The notes under the pieces were generated by a model. The model made no database searches. It had not been told where the DNA came from and saw only the letters and a list, made by a program, of their open reading frames with translations. Positions 12,910 through 26,300 of a stretch of 64,000 bases of DNA are shown here, one piece after another. This DNA comes from Archegozetes longisetosus. Its lineage: Eukaryota; Arthropoda; Arachnida; Sarcoptiformes; Trhypochthoniidae. Numbering within the stretch: the first letter of the stretch is position 1; each line of letters starts with the position of its first letter. Both the position numbers and the translations under genes were made by a program. The stretch spans positions 15,867,794 to 15,931,793 of the forward strand of contig JAEMBT020000009.1 in the NCBI GenBank assembly GCA_018873245.2. The letters are read 5' to 3'.

Positions 12910-14363
12910 ATATTAAGCACATATATAATAAGATTATATATAGAATTTGATACTGTATGTAATCTTATTTGTAATTATATATATATATATTTATTTATTA
13001 TTATTATTATTATTATACGACCAACCCCTCAATCACTAATTGTTCGCACCATCATTTTAATAACATGATTATATTTGAATCATACTAGTTTTAGTATATT
13101 TGATAATCGTTTGTAGTAGTTAGCTGATAATGTGACATTATATCAGATGTTGTAATTTAGATGCATTTTTGTTATACTAAGATTATGTTTACCATATTTA
13201 TTCGTTATTTCATTTAGTCTAGATTATGCTTGTTTAGATTGATAGTTTCATATTGATATTTATGTCTAATTACTATAAACGATTATTGAGTAATCAATTG
13301 TATAATAAAGATCACTTTAATATAGACAGTTGTTAATGTGTGTTGTAGTAGTAGTAGTAATAATAATAATAATTATTATTATTATTATATATATAGATGA
13401 GATCTTTTTGTCATCATATCTTTATTTATTGTATATATTGATTTTATTAATTACTCTTTATTATACTATCATCCTTTTCTATTATTACTTTATGTCTAAC
13501 TATTATACATTCCTATTTTCATTTGTTCTTGTTACTCTTTTTTATTTGTTTTTTTTAGTTCTTTATGTTTCTCTCTCTCTTCATTCTGTAGTATAGAATA
13601 TGTCATATATGCTTACCAATACGATTAGCTAAATACAAAACAATTCAATTATAAGAATTATTATTTCTCTCTCTCTCTATTCTTATCTATGTTTTCTATA
13701 ATGTTTAAAAGTACAAAATCTGATTGCTTTTCTACATAGCTCATTTGTAAATGATTGTTTTTGGGACACTCTCCAATACTGTTTTCGAAATCTAGATACT
13801 TTATGATCTGTGATAGCAACTAGAAGTGCTGCCGAGTCATCGTTTTCTATCAGATCATACTATTGAGATACTTATTGTGTATTTCAAATTGCTATAAAAG
13901 AGAGGCTAAGATCACATTTAGAAACAAATTGACGCGTGTGGCAAGCAAGTTGATATAGCAACAGTTCATAGCAACGGTTCATAGCAACATACTCTCTAGT
14001 AGCTATCATAGATTATTAAGTATAGAACAATACATAAGAGAAGAATATTAATAGAAAAGTAAAAGTACTAGCATAGAGCTCATAATGATAGTAAAATACA
14101 AATATAATAATAATAATAAGTATATATATATATAAATAATGATTTATTACTAATGGTCACAATCCATAGCTTCCGATCTACAGTCGCACATGAGATCGTG
14201 GTGCAATGATGCTATCCCAGGGATTACCTTACTATGTCCATCATGTATTTGTGCCTAACATTGCTGATTAGTTTAATATTCATAATGATAATAATGATAA
14301 TAATCATAATAATAGCAGTAATTGTAGTGATTATTCTAGTAGTTATGATTGTAGTTATTATTG

Positions 14364-14405
<42 letters not shown>

Positions 14406-14977
14406 GTTTGTAATATATTTCGTTTGTCCCCCCCGTCCTCCCCATCCCCATCCATCCCCCTGTCCCCCCTAATTGAAAGTATGCGATCTATTAGTGCCGT
14501 TACTAACACACAAAAACAAATAGACACACATATATATATATAATTGTAATTAATAATAAAGTAATGTTAATAGAACAATTGTTAGTATTAAATATAATTG
14601 TAATATGTAGTTTATATTATTGTAATAGTTGTTTATTATTATTATTATTATTAGTCTTTCTGTATGTATATCTTTATTGTCCTATTTGTCGATTCGTCTC
14701 TCATCTCATTATGCAATTATTTGTATTAATAAATACTTTGTTTCTTTTTCTCTTTTTATTTCCAATTATTTCTCTCTCTATACATATATATATATATATA
14801 TATCTATTTATTTGACTATACATTATTGATTGTTCTCTATAATAAACGTTTACTTATTCCGTACTGCTTTGCTCTATGTAGTATAAGTCTAGTATGTACT
14901 TATTGCTTATTAACTTATTGATACTTTTTATGTATATGTCTTTGTAATTAGTATTGTTTACTTATTAATTATTTAGA

Positions 14978-14980
<3 letters not shown>

Positions 14981-15014
<34 letters not shown>
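14981..15014. repeat. (TC)n microsatellite
   Basis: Perfect TC run of about 17 units. Confidence 0.95.
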
Positions 15015-15017
<3 letters not shown>

Positions 15018-16007
15018 TTCTCTCTTGTTCTTAAGAGTATATCATTTTAGTATGTTAGTCACTATGTTAGATGCCTTGCTAATTGATCTACGATTGTTTA
15101 GACTATATACTAGCTATCTCATAATAAACAACATTTAGATCTACATCGATTGAAGCATAAAATACCATGTCATTTGATTGATACGTTAACCTTATCTAAC
15201 TCTACCTTGTCTAACTTAATGAAGATTATGATACACAAAGTAATTCTAAGTATGTATGTCTGACTAGATATGCTCTATATGAATTAGTTATACTAACAAG
15301 TCATATTTGCTGTTATATACTATTATTATTAGTATGTTTTAGTGCTAAATATGCTTACCATGACTCTCCAGTTAGACTTAGTGAACACTTTTGGAAATAT
15401 TTGGTTTGTAACTCACATATAGTGAATTTTAGTTATAATCAATTGAGTTCTAGTATAGTAAGGTTGCATCAACACACAAGTGCATCTTGCTTCAAAGTGC
15501 ATCTTCCTTCAAACACAATAATCATATTGATCTATTAGAAAGTCTATATCTAATTGTCTATCGTGTCCTTTCAACTTTCTAATTAAGATTAATTACTGTT
15601 TGATGCTAATACTTTCATTATATGACAATCAGATTGCACGTTTGAGATAGCTCAATGGTTGTTACATATATTTATAGTCGAATCAGTTGTATCTTTAATG
15701 TCTAGAACTGTAAAGCATTCTAAATACTATATATATCTATATATACATAGATTTAACCCTTGTCTACGTTTCATATCTGTTGCTCATTAAGCACACGTTC
15801 ATTTGATTCAACTCTCATCACTGTAATTAAGTTAAACTACATTCCTGGCTAACTATAGGTAATCTATGCCTAGAAACCAAATCTATATTCCTTTAGCTTT
15901 TGATTATTACAAGCTTTTGTTAGTCAATTATTACAATCTAGTATTTGGGTATGTGTTTTGATTTCTAGTTTTTAGCTAAACCTTTATTCAACAGTCGATC
16001 ACTTACC

Positions 16008-16130
16008 GAGAGCCTAAACTTGTTCAGAGCCTAAACTTGTTCAGAACCTAAACCCGCTCAGAGCCTAAACCCGTTCAGAGCCTAAACTCCTTCAGTGCAT
16101 AGACTCGTTCAGCGCATAAACTTCTTTATC
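16008..16130. repeat. 17-bp minisatellite
   Basis: About seven direct copies of AGAGCCTAAACYYGTTC, diverging toward the right end into GTGCATAGACTCGTTC and GCGCATAAACTTCTTT. Confidence 0.88.
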
Positions 16131-16619
16131 CAACAAACACTTGAGTCACATTGACCTCATATTATAATGATTGACAGATAAACAAAGTAAATATACTCAA
16201 TAGTTGATCACAAACTGATGTTCACAACTAAGTCTTGTCATCAAACACTATGCTGGTGTAATTGAGTCAAGTAGTTAGCACTCATTCTTCGCTACTACTA
16301 ATTGTGTTTGAATAGTAATTTATGATTTGTTAAATATTTTCATCTAAAATCTTATTTTTAATAAAACAATATCTAACTCTATATTTGCTTAATATATATT
16401 TAGTATTAGTTCATAAATACTCCATCTCTTCATAAAAGATCTGAACTTAGCATTAGCTCAAAAAAGACCTCAAACAGCATTTATATTCAGTTCGAAAAAC
16501 ATAAAGGGATAGTTTTGGAGCATTGTTATGTTACTTAGGTTACTCTATAGTGTGTTTCTCATTCTTCAATTCGCCAATTTATCAAATCAATATTCAATTT
16601 AAACCTTAATTTATACCTT

Positions 16620-16745
16620 CTGTTAGCTTACAGCTTGCTTACAGCTTGCTTACAGTTTGCTTACAGTTTTGCTTACAGTTTTGCCTACACTTAGTCTGCA
16701 CTTAGTCTGCACTTAACCTATACTTAGCCTACGCTTAGTCTATAT
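16620..16745. repeat. 12-bp minisatellite
   Basis: Runs of GCTTACAGCTT/GCTTACAGTTT units that grade into ACTTAGTCTGC and ACTTARCCTAY units of similar length. Confidence 0.8.
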
Positions 16746-17424
16746 TAAGTATTCATATTAATAATTGAATCGCTTTTGTATCAAATTAACATCAAATTAA
16801 TTGCAAATACTTCTATTGAAAGTTATATTTGAGCCTTTTGTTGAGTTCTATTCAATGTGAACTGATGACAAAAATATGTTATTAACTTTCAATCCTAACT
16901 TTAGCTATTATATTAGTTTTATTATATATTATATGATATTATATATCATTATATACAGTATTATATGATATGTTATGTCATGTATTCTATGTCACAACTA
17001 TTTTTATTTAATCTTATTATTAATAGTTCTATAAGTTTTCAAACTTGTCACTGCCACAAATAGTGATAGAATATATAATATAATTTCGATTATAATCTTT
17101 ATATAGTTATCTCAATATTCGATTGTATTAACTCAATCTAGCTTTGTGATTTTATCTATTTAATTATTTATAGCTTTACTCTTAACTCATTTATGCTTTT
17201 AGTTTCTTATTTGTTGCTTTATATTTATGATCATTTTTCTAGTTATCAGATGAAGATTCTATAGAATTATAATCCCACTCAATACACGATATCTCTATCT
17301 TTCTATATCTACAACAAACTTATAAATCAAACTCAAATATAGTTTGCATCTAAACTAAACAATAGATTCTTACATTGGGAAACTAATAATTTGTTCAACT
17401 AATCCCATTTAGTTATATATATCG

Positions 17425-17528
17425 ATGTATTCATTGATTTACTAATTGTCCAAAAATCGATTCGTTGATTTACTAATTGTCCAAAAATCGATCCGTTGAT
17501 TTACTAATTGTCCAACAATCGATCCAAA
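17425..17528. repeat. 31-bp tandem repeat
   Basis: Three direct copies of a unit containing GTTGATTTACTAATTGTCC followed by AAAAATCGATYC. The copies are nearly identical. Confidence 0.88.
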
Positions 17529-20299
17529 CAAAAATGGCTGTATTAACTAAATCAATATATATGATTAAGATTAATTCTGCCCCATAAATCACTGTCAATA
17601 AGCATGATAGAAATAGTAGAAATGAAATAATTCAAATGGGTCAACTAGTATAACATAGAGAAGAGTCCTATAGAAATAGTAGTTGAAGCCATTCTAAACA
17701 TTATATGTATACTTATATTATTATTAGAATGTATGATATATTACTGTTTCTATTATAAGTCAACGAATAACTACCAGTTCTGTTTTAGATTCTTATATAT
17801 ATACATCACTTTATATATGATCTTACTTTCTATATCGGATTTAATGCTCAGTCAAATTACTATTTGTCATGGTAATTAAGTTGAATCTATGTAAATATAT
17901 ATATATTTGTTGTTTGATTATTATGTTGGCTTTGATGCTCATATTCACCTCCAATTAATGCTTACATTTCAGCTCAAATTAAATCTAAAACTTAAGCTTA
18001 ATTATTGAACATTTCAATTGTAATGCTATTAAATTTGTCTTGTTTGTTTTGATTAGTTAAACTAAATAGAGCTTATTTGTGATTAGTTTTGTGTTCTTTT
18101 CTGTTTTGTCTTGTTAGCTCATTTGGAAACTACTCTTTCATTTTGTTATATACTTTATAGTTATGTATATGTGATATGATTTTTATATTCACCATTACCA
18201 CAGAGTAATAACTTCTTATCAAATCTGTATTACTATCATACTAAAAATGAGTACAACTTGAAAATAACTGTAAATTTAAATTTAGTTAGATTGCTATTAA
18301 TTATTACTAAATATTAATAACTCATTTATAGTAAGTTTTATTACTAAATTATCTATATCTAACTATCTAATCTCCTACTCAACGCTTATTTTCTTCAATA
18401 AGTTTTGCTCTATTCAATCTAGATCTAACTTGTATGTCCTTTGGGGGTTGCCATTTGGGGGGTCGCCCTTTGGGGGTCGCCCTTGCCTACCCCCTAATTA
18501 GTGCTACTCACCCTTTCCCTTACTTTGGATTTATTTTGTGATTAATCTCTTGTATAATAGCTAAATCTATAAAGGTTTGACTAATTGTTTTAAAAGTAGA
18601 TTAGCTGTTAATCAATAAAGACTTAACATAGCAATTTGTAAAATGTTTGTTCAATTGATCAGCAATCTAATTAATTTATTGATTTGATTTTTTATCTCTT
18701 TTCTTGTTTTTATTATCAATTGTAGATTAAGGCTATTTTATGCTCGTTAGTTATTCTGATAATTAATCGTAAATTGATAGATAATTCATTAATCAGTTAT
18801 CTATTTAGTACTTAACTTCAACTTTTCTATTAGCATAGCTGTCATAATCTATTAAATTGATATTACTCTTATGTTATGTTTCGTATCTATTTCAATTATT
18901 TTTCTTTATTCTTATTGTTGATTCTTTCCATTTTCTCTTTACTCAACTTTTTTATGTTTATTCGCTCTCTGCATAACTTGTTTTGTTTTTGTTCAGATTT
19001 CAATTTGAGACTTTGATTGCAATCATTGTACTTCTTCGTGTCACATCCAACTTCACCTAAAACAGTCCTAAGCGATAAATTATAGATCATATTGACTAAA
19101 GTTATACCGAAATGTAGAACAGACCCTAAAAATATTCATTTTGGGCAATTTAGTTCGAAAAAATTCATAATTCACATCTCTGATCCAATTGATATTTTAG
19201 AATTAGACTGATTTTCAATAGTTTTTCATGCTAGCTATGTCTAATTGATTATCATTCTAAATCACCATACTAAATTCATATGTCATATATATTGTCCTAC
19301 TTAACATTACAATCTTATTTCAATTTTTTAAATCACTAAACTTCTTCTTAACTGTTAGAATATATTTTTTTAATTTACATCTACTCAAACCAGTTATCCA
19401 TAGACTAAATACATATCTTCAGATCAGATACTACTCACTCTTATTTCAAATCAATTCTATTTTAGAATTTATAACTATTTAATACTTTTTTTGTAGTTCA
19501 GTTATAGTTATTTACTAAATAATCATTTCTTCTATATACTCTTCTCTCTATTTGTCTTCTTTTCACCACAAACTTTCAGTTTCTCTCTATTCTTAGCTTC
19601 ATTTTTGCCATTCGTTTGGTCTCCACAACTCTCTGACTACTAGTTACGTAGATCTTTAATAATCAAAACTAATTTAAATTGTTTTATCAACTTTTCATCA
19701 CTTAGTGTTCGTCTTCTAATAATGATACTTTGTTGAAGTTTCTCATCTGATCCTTGGTTTGATCTGAAATTAAATAATATGCATAACAACTGTATATGTT
19801 TTGAGCAGTTATTATAGATTTGATTACAGTTCAACATTATGTAAATCAATGTTTCAATAAATCAAAATTTGTTTGAAATTATCTTTATGAATTGCGTTTA
19901 TTTATTCATTAGAAAGTTGTTTAAATCAGAGATAACCTAATATTTGACCATTTCTTCTATGATACTGACAAATGTTCTAAAGTATTAACATAACTAATCT
20001 CATTATAGATTATATGGATTTAAAGTTTATATTATACGAGTAGTAATTATTAGAAATCAAATTCATTTTACATTATAGGCAGTTACTAATAACTCATTTA
20101 AGTATTTCTTATGACAATATCTGTAAATTATTATCAGTTCTGATCTATTCTTATTTACAATTTAACACTTATGTAATTGACTTACTCCTAAAACTATTTT
20201 TCAACTATTTATTTCATACAAATACTATTAAATAAACGCTTCAATTATATAACAATTAGGAGAATTTGTTGGAGACAATGCTACTAATTATGTGGTGAT

Positions 20300-21350
20300 T
20301 TAAGACAGCAATGATTCACTTAATATTGAATTTTCTAAGTTGAAGTTATATTCTGATTGACTTGGATTTGATAAGTATTGTTGGATTCGCTCAATGGTCT
20401 CAAAACATTTCTTTATTTCGTTGTTTATATTTGTTGACTCGTTGCCTGTGTATGTTGTTGTTGTTGTTGAATGGCACATTGTCTATTGGTGTTGAGTATG
20501 ATCGCTCGTAGTTTTGATTGCTACTTCTACTTGATGATTCTCCTCTTGTTGATTGCTCTGATACTCCCATTCTTAACATCTGTTAATGTTATTTAATAAT
20601 TAGTATTCAATTAGATCATTAAATTGATTCTCTCATTATTTTATTTGGTTATATGTTTAATATATGTTTTGTATCAAACCTTTAAGAGTTTATACTTCTA
20701 TTGAAATTAAATCTAAATTTCAATTCTCTGCCAAAATAAATAATAAGTGAAACAAAAATTAAGATAATGGCGAAACAAATTCTAAACTGATAATTGATAT
20801 TACTGGTTGTTATGAAACCATTGTAGACGTCAATAATGATTATGTATTTTAACGTATCATAACGTTATTATACTATCATTTTATATATATATGTTATATA
20901 GTTATGGGTTATTTAAATTTATCTTTTATTATAAATCATCTGTTCTTTACTTTATGTCAATCTTATGAGTTATCACTTGTAACTAATTCTTAATTCAAGC
21001 AAATGATTGATGCTTTCTATCACTTGTAACGCATATGTTGTCTTCAATTCCTAAAATTTGTTTACTTTAAACCAATCACTACTAAAATACGATTATAATA
21101 ATGATATCTGATTATCAAATTATATCAGTCTTACGTCATTGGTCAAAATTGTTGTTGGATAGAGAGGTGGTGGTTCTTCATTAGCTGTCAACATAGCAGA
21201 TTGTTGTTCTCCATTAGTTTGTCCTAATACTATAAATCCATCACTGTTCTCGCTCTCTTGATTTGTATTGTTGTTTCCTCCTGATTGTCCTGATTGTCCA
21301 CTTACTTGCTTTTTGCTTTTTCCGAATACGTTACCAAATATTTCCAACAT
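20300..21350 (-). CDS. UMAD1-like UMA-domain protein with an apparent frame break
   Basis: Two minus-strand exons: 21350-21135 (72 codons, ending at GAC before a GTAAGA donor) and 20579-20300 (after a TTAACAG acceptor). Exon 1 starts MLEIFGNVFGKSKK and contains SDGFIVLGQTNGEQ, matching the N-terminal motif DGFVLLGDTTDEQ of vertebrate UMAD1. Exon 2 contains a UMA-like STPIDNVPF core and ends with EYNFNLENSILSES, matching the end of UMAD1. UMA domains bind ESCRT-I (UBAP1/MVB12 type), acting in multivesicular body sorting. The two halves of exon 2 lie in different frames. The first frame stops at TGA 20402-20400, and the C-terminal frame is reached only with a one-base shift near the (CAA)5 tract at about 20455-20470. 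A sequence error, an allele or an unseen splice could explain this. The gene is divergent from the dsRBD gene, with starts 461 bp apart. Confidence 0.68.
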
Positions 21351-21811
21351 TTTTTCACTACTTTATTAGTCCCTTTTTTTTCTTTTTTAATCTTCTGATC
21401 CTATTTTGTTTCTATCTTCAATCAATTAGTTTTTAATCATTATCTGCTAAAACATAATGCAATTGACCTTCAGTTGGATGACATCATTATTCTGTTATCT
21501 GCTGTATATAATGTCAATAACTCTATATTTACATTAATTACGTTATAGTAAATAAATATGCATTTTTGTTTTCATTCATTAAGTTTTTGTCTATTTATTT
21601 ATTTATTTATTTGATTATTATATCTTTTAATACATCGGACAATTATAGAGTATTTGATATTATTTAACTGTAATTTTAGCTTAATTTAGTATAACTTTAA
21701 TGCAAATTACTGTCAAAACGTGCCAACAAAGACGTATAGAATGCCATAAATAACGTAAGATTGATTGTTTTTATTGTTTTCCAAATTAGAATAAACTTTT
21801 AATTTACCTAA
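21351..21811. promoter_or_regulatory. Shared divergent intergenic region (candidate bidirectional promoter)
   Basis: The start codons of the UMAD1-like gene (minus) and the dsRBD gene (plus) face away from each other across 461 bp, so both promoters or 5' leaders should lie here. The interval is AT-rich and has a TTTA tetranucleotide run at about 21592-21612. No clear TATA box or other motif could be assigned. Confidence 0.45.
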
Positions 21812-23535
21812 ATGAGCGATAGGATTACAGCAAAATACAAAACTAAATGGACTCATTTCAAACAGGATAATCATCATCATTCTCATTTTCATTCTCAACT
21901 TCATCATCCCCTTATCAATTCGTTGACTGATTGTAAACCTAATTTAAGACATTTAAGACAATTACCGCAGCAGTTATCTCAACAGTTATCTCAACAGTTA
22001 CCCAACCAGTTACCCAATCAGTTACCCAATTTACCCAATCAGTTACCAAATCAATTATCACAATTACCACTTTTTACTACTGAAACTAATTGTAAACTTT
22101 TGCCCCAATTACCACTTACTTCTTCTGACGCTAACAAGGATAATATGGTTTCTAATTGTAATGCTTCTGATGCCGAATTGATTATGTCTCAAAGGGTAAT
22201 TCATTTCTATTTTGTTTATATTAATATTGATTTTTAATATTGATTTTTAGACTTTGTTTCGTTTTCATTTTCACATTGATTTCAATTTTAATCTAATTTT
22301 ATGTTATTATATTGTAGAAAATGCCGGTCAGCCAATTACAAGAACTATGCGCTAAAAGAGGAATCAAAACTCCTGAATACTATCTAACTCGAGCTGAAGG
22401 AAAGTCGCATTCGATGCTATTCACAATGCGGTGTACTATTGATGGTATGATCCCTTTCGGTCTAATTTCAATTATCTTATAACTAATTCATTTCATAGGT
22501 TTGCTCTCTTGTGAAGCTATGGCTACTACTAAAAAGTCCGCTAAACATAACGCCGCTGAGAAAGCTTTAAATGAACTTAAATCACGTCCAGAACTGATTG
22601 CCAATGATATTAAAGAGAATGCGATCAATGATTTTAATAGACTTAAAATAAGTGATTCTGATAAATGGTATTTAGTTGTTGACTAATAGTGTTGCAGTTG
22701 AGTTAACTTAGCTTTGATTTGATCTGTTTTAGTGATTCAAGTGTTGGTATGAGTAGTCAAAGTGAAACACAACATATATTTGATAAAATTGACGCTAGTA
22801 GTAGTTTGAAAATCAATCCAGTCAGTCATTTGCAAGAGATTTGCGCCAAGACTGGCATTACATTACCTGTTTATGAACAATTAGATCAATTGGGACCTTC
22901 TCATGAACCCATTTTCTGGTTCTCATGTAAAATAGTTTTGGAAAATGAAGACATTTCGGCCAAAGGTTCGGGTAAGACTAAACAAGTGGCGAAACGTGTT
23001 GCAGCCGAAGAAGTGCTTAAACTGTTGTGCCAAAAAGAAATCGCGATTCAAGATAAGAAAAAAGTAATCATAGTTAGGCTTATGTTTGATTTCGTTTTAA
23101 TTTTTAATTTAATTGTCACTTAAATCAATGTTTTCTTGATTTCTATAGAAGAAATCGAAATCAAATTTACCAAATAATACGAGCATTGATACGTCCAATG
23201 AAAGGAATGAAAATAAAGAAACGTTAGACTTTATGGAAGCTCTATATAACTACCACGAATTGGACACTCTATTCGAGACCAACGATAACGACTATTGTTT
23301 ACGACTAAATGTTATTGCAGAAAAGTTAGCTTGTACTATAGATTATGTGAAATTGAGTGAAGATCAGTCGAAAAGCAGTAAATTTAAGTGTTTGTTACAG
23401 TTAAAGAAAGATACTGGTATTTCTCGTCGCTTACCTATTTTTGTCTCTTGGGGTAATAGTTCTGTTTCTCTTGAACAAGCCATGCAAAAAGCTGCCCAAA
23501 AAGCTATTATTATGATTAAAGTTCTCAAGATGTAA
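21812..23535 (+). CDS. Loquacious/TARBP2-type three-dsRBD protein
   Basis: Five exons: 21812-22195, 22318-22444, 22499-22667, 22733-23063 and 23149-23535, all in phase, giving 465 residues. dsRBD1 (about 130-199) begins MPVSQLQELCAKRGIKTPEY and ends with the basic helix TKKSAKHNAAEKALNEL. dsRBD2 (about 256-325) begins NPVSHLQEICAKTGITLP and has SGKTKQVAKRVAAEEVLKLL. The divergent dsRBD3 (about 385-463) lacks the basic helix and ends QKAAQKAIIMIKVLKM. In TARBP2, PACT and Loquacious the first two domains bind dsRNA and the third binds Dicer, so this is probably a Dicer partner in miRNA/siRNA processing in the cytoplasm. The N-terminal 128 residues are unusual: His-rich, then Leu-Pro-Asn-Gln repeats (LPNQLPNQLPN). 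R2D2 normally has only two dsRBDs, so it is a less likely alternative. The ATG at 21812 is the first in the exon. Confidence 0.94.
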
Positions 23536-23635
23536 TACTTTCTCTTTTATATAATTATTTCTCTCTTCTTTTTATTCATTTGTAGACCTGACACTTTTGC
23601 TATTTTTTGTTTGTTTCTTTTGCTTTATATATATA

Positions 23636-23671
<36 letters not shown>

Positions 23672-25324
23672 CTGTTTAATTTATAGCTCTTTTATTTTGA
23701 CTTTCAATTGATTGACAGTTTCCAAAGATTAGTTAAAATTGAGATTACTACTTGACGAACAAATAGAGTGTTAAGAAAGTGTGTGTCACTAAGAAATATA
23801 TTTATCATTATTGAAAATATATATCATATGTGTGATAGTAACACTTTACGTTCACGATATACTAATAATTACTCTAAAGCTCTATAATGTTAATTGGTAT
23901 TATAATACTTATATCTATATCTCATTCTATTAGTATAACTTTCGATCATGATTTCTATAAATATTTAATTATAAATTTATTTAATGATTTATTAATTTCT
24001 TCTTTATCACTACCAAACATATAATTAATTGTAAAAACAAGTCAAAACTGACAAAACTTTAATACCAACTAAAATTATCATTCACTTTATTCTAGATTTA
24101 ATAACTTGCTTAGTATCTCTCAAGTAGTCTTTTTCTCGAATCTTCAAAACTTGTCACTCTCTCATTGATTATGATAATTATTCCAACTATCTCCTTGTCG
24201 ATATATTGATCTTAATTATCTTATTTTCTTTAACTTTTAAATGTTCAATATTTGAGGGACTCTTCAGAGCAACTAAGCAAACAAAGTAATATAAAATATT
24301 CAATTCTAGAAAATGGTGATTTAAGAGCTAATTAGTTGAAAAAATGAATGAAAAATCATTATAGAATTGAAGTTAGTTGCATATGTAACTATTTTATTTT
24401 GTATTATAATTGCATTTAATATTTATTGTTAGTATTACATGACTTTAATTTGAATAATTTAAGCTTAAATATAATAATTTATTATATTTGTTTGGTTATA
24501 TACCCACATTCAATTGCCTCATATTGATAACTGTTATTATAAGTTCATTCTAATACTTCTATTTGTTTCAATTATTTTCTTTTAATCTTCATTTATATAT
24601 CTATTAGAGGTTTAATACTTCTTATTAAGTCATACCTTGTTTAATATTTTAATGTTAACTTTCAAAATTGATTCAAGTTGTTAATAAATATAAATCAATT
24701 TTGATTATAATCAAATTAAGATCAATGTTTATGTTAATCAACTTTGCTTAGGACTGAGCGCTTCAATACATATACTAGAAGTTAGGTCTTAAGTAGTTTT
24801 CGTAAGTCGGTATATGGTATGCGAGGTAAAAGTTGACAATACTTATTATATTATATGGATATTTCACTACTTCATATTGTTCAACATCAAACATCATATC
24901 AATAATAGATCTGACATTTAAGTTCAAATAATCAAATAATGGTCCCTTAATTGATCATTTCAAGTATAATTACAATTGTCTAAATGAATGTTTTAGGTTT
25001 TTAAGCATCTTAAATTTTCGGTATCAGTACTAAAAAATGATTTTAGTTAAAAAATATTCAAATCTTATTCCCAACTATTATCATATATTAATTAACTTTT
25101 AAACTTATTAATTAGTACTAAGTTCTAAATGTTTACTATTTAGTTGAAATTACATCATTATTGATTAGTCATTTATTTTATATTGTTATCAACTAATATA
25201 CAAATTATGATTTAATTATATATTAAGCTTTTGTTTATAAAATCATTTATTTGTAATTGATCTTTTAGGTCATATCCGTTTTAGTCACCTTATATTTCAA
25301 TGATTGATATATGAATTTCGATTA

Positions 25325-25490
25325 AATTCAATTGAATTTCTACTGAATTTAACTGAATTTCAATTGAATTTCTACTGAATTTCTACTGAATTTAACTGAA
25401 TTTAATTGAATTTCTACTGAATTTAACTGAATTTCAATTGAATTTCTACTGAATTTCTACTGAATTTAATTGAATTCAATTGAATTTCTA
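25325..25490. repeat. GAATTTCTACT / GAATTTAACT minisatellite
   Basis: About 14 direct copies of 10-12-bp units of the form TGAATTTCTAC, TGAATTTAAC and TGAATTTCAAT. Confidence 0.88.
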
Positions 25491-26189
25491 TATGAAACAC
25501 TAATAGAGAACTTATTTTAAAACGACTTATGCTAATAAACAAAATGTTGGTTTAGTGTAAATCAATAGAAATCATATGGATGTAAAATGCGTGTAAACAT
25601 ATACATACAATAAGTACATTACCACTATTGAATGTATAGTGACTTTTAATGCTTTAAACTGTTTTCTCTATTATCACTTTGCTTGTATGCAACACATTTA
25701 GTATATATAATGAGTTTACTTCTATGCAAACATTTAGCATATTATAAGTTAGAAATGCATACAAACATAGTATAAATGCATACAAACATATAGTATATAA
25801 TGAGTTAAAATGCATACAAACATAGTATAAATGCATATAAACATTGAACATATATATAAGGCATATAATGATTCGTTGTAGATTCGTGTGAAAAGCCTAT
25901 TATCTCAAACTAATCAGATGGTGAGTTGACACAATTGGTACAATAGAGAATAGATACAATAGACCACCAATAGAGAGCAAAATAGGGATTACCAATTCCC
26001 TACCAGTTCTAAATTATTCTTCTCAGTCAATTGTGTCCTAAGTGAATCTTGATCTTAAAATCAATTTTCTAATTTTGATCTTTCCCTGATGTCTACCATT
26101 TTGGCACCACTACCACTGCATACTTATCAGTCAATTTTTCTGACAAATTGTATAAATGCACTGATGGACTGTGGCGTAGCCTTGATGTG

Positions 26190-26300
26190 GTACGACCCTC
26201 ATATGCCTAACTCACATAGACCCTCATATGCCTAACTCACATAGACTCTCATATGCCTAACTCACATAGACTCTCATATACCTAACTCATATAGACCCCA
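26190..26300. repeat. 26-bp minisatellite
   Basis: Four direct copies of a unit containing CTCATATGCCTAACTCACAT and then AGAC, with small substitutions. Confidence 0.9.

Larger units (their letters stand above)
12910..20299. other. Intergenic, AT-rich, repeat-rich
   Basis: No gene is firmly supported. The stretch contains AAT/ATT and dinucleotide tracts (about 12995-13015, 13357-13390, 14366-14405, 14636-14653, 14981-15014) and minisatellites listed separately. A GC-richer segment lies at 14150-14225. A C-rich patch at about 14427-14470 and a G-rich patch at 18439-18490 stand out against the AT background. Two minus-strand open segments near 18896-19090 and 19640-19780 carry plausible splice acceptors but match no family I recognise. 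Confidence 0.55.

Noticed and set aside
14224..14527. Overlapping open frames on both strands rich in Ile or Asn
   Set aside because: All are translations of the ATT/AAT repeat at about 14366-14405.
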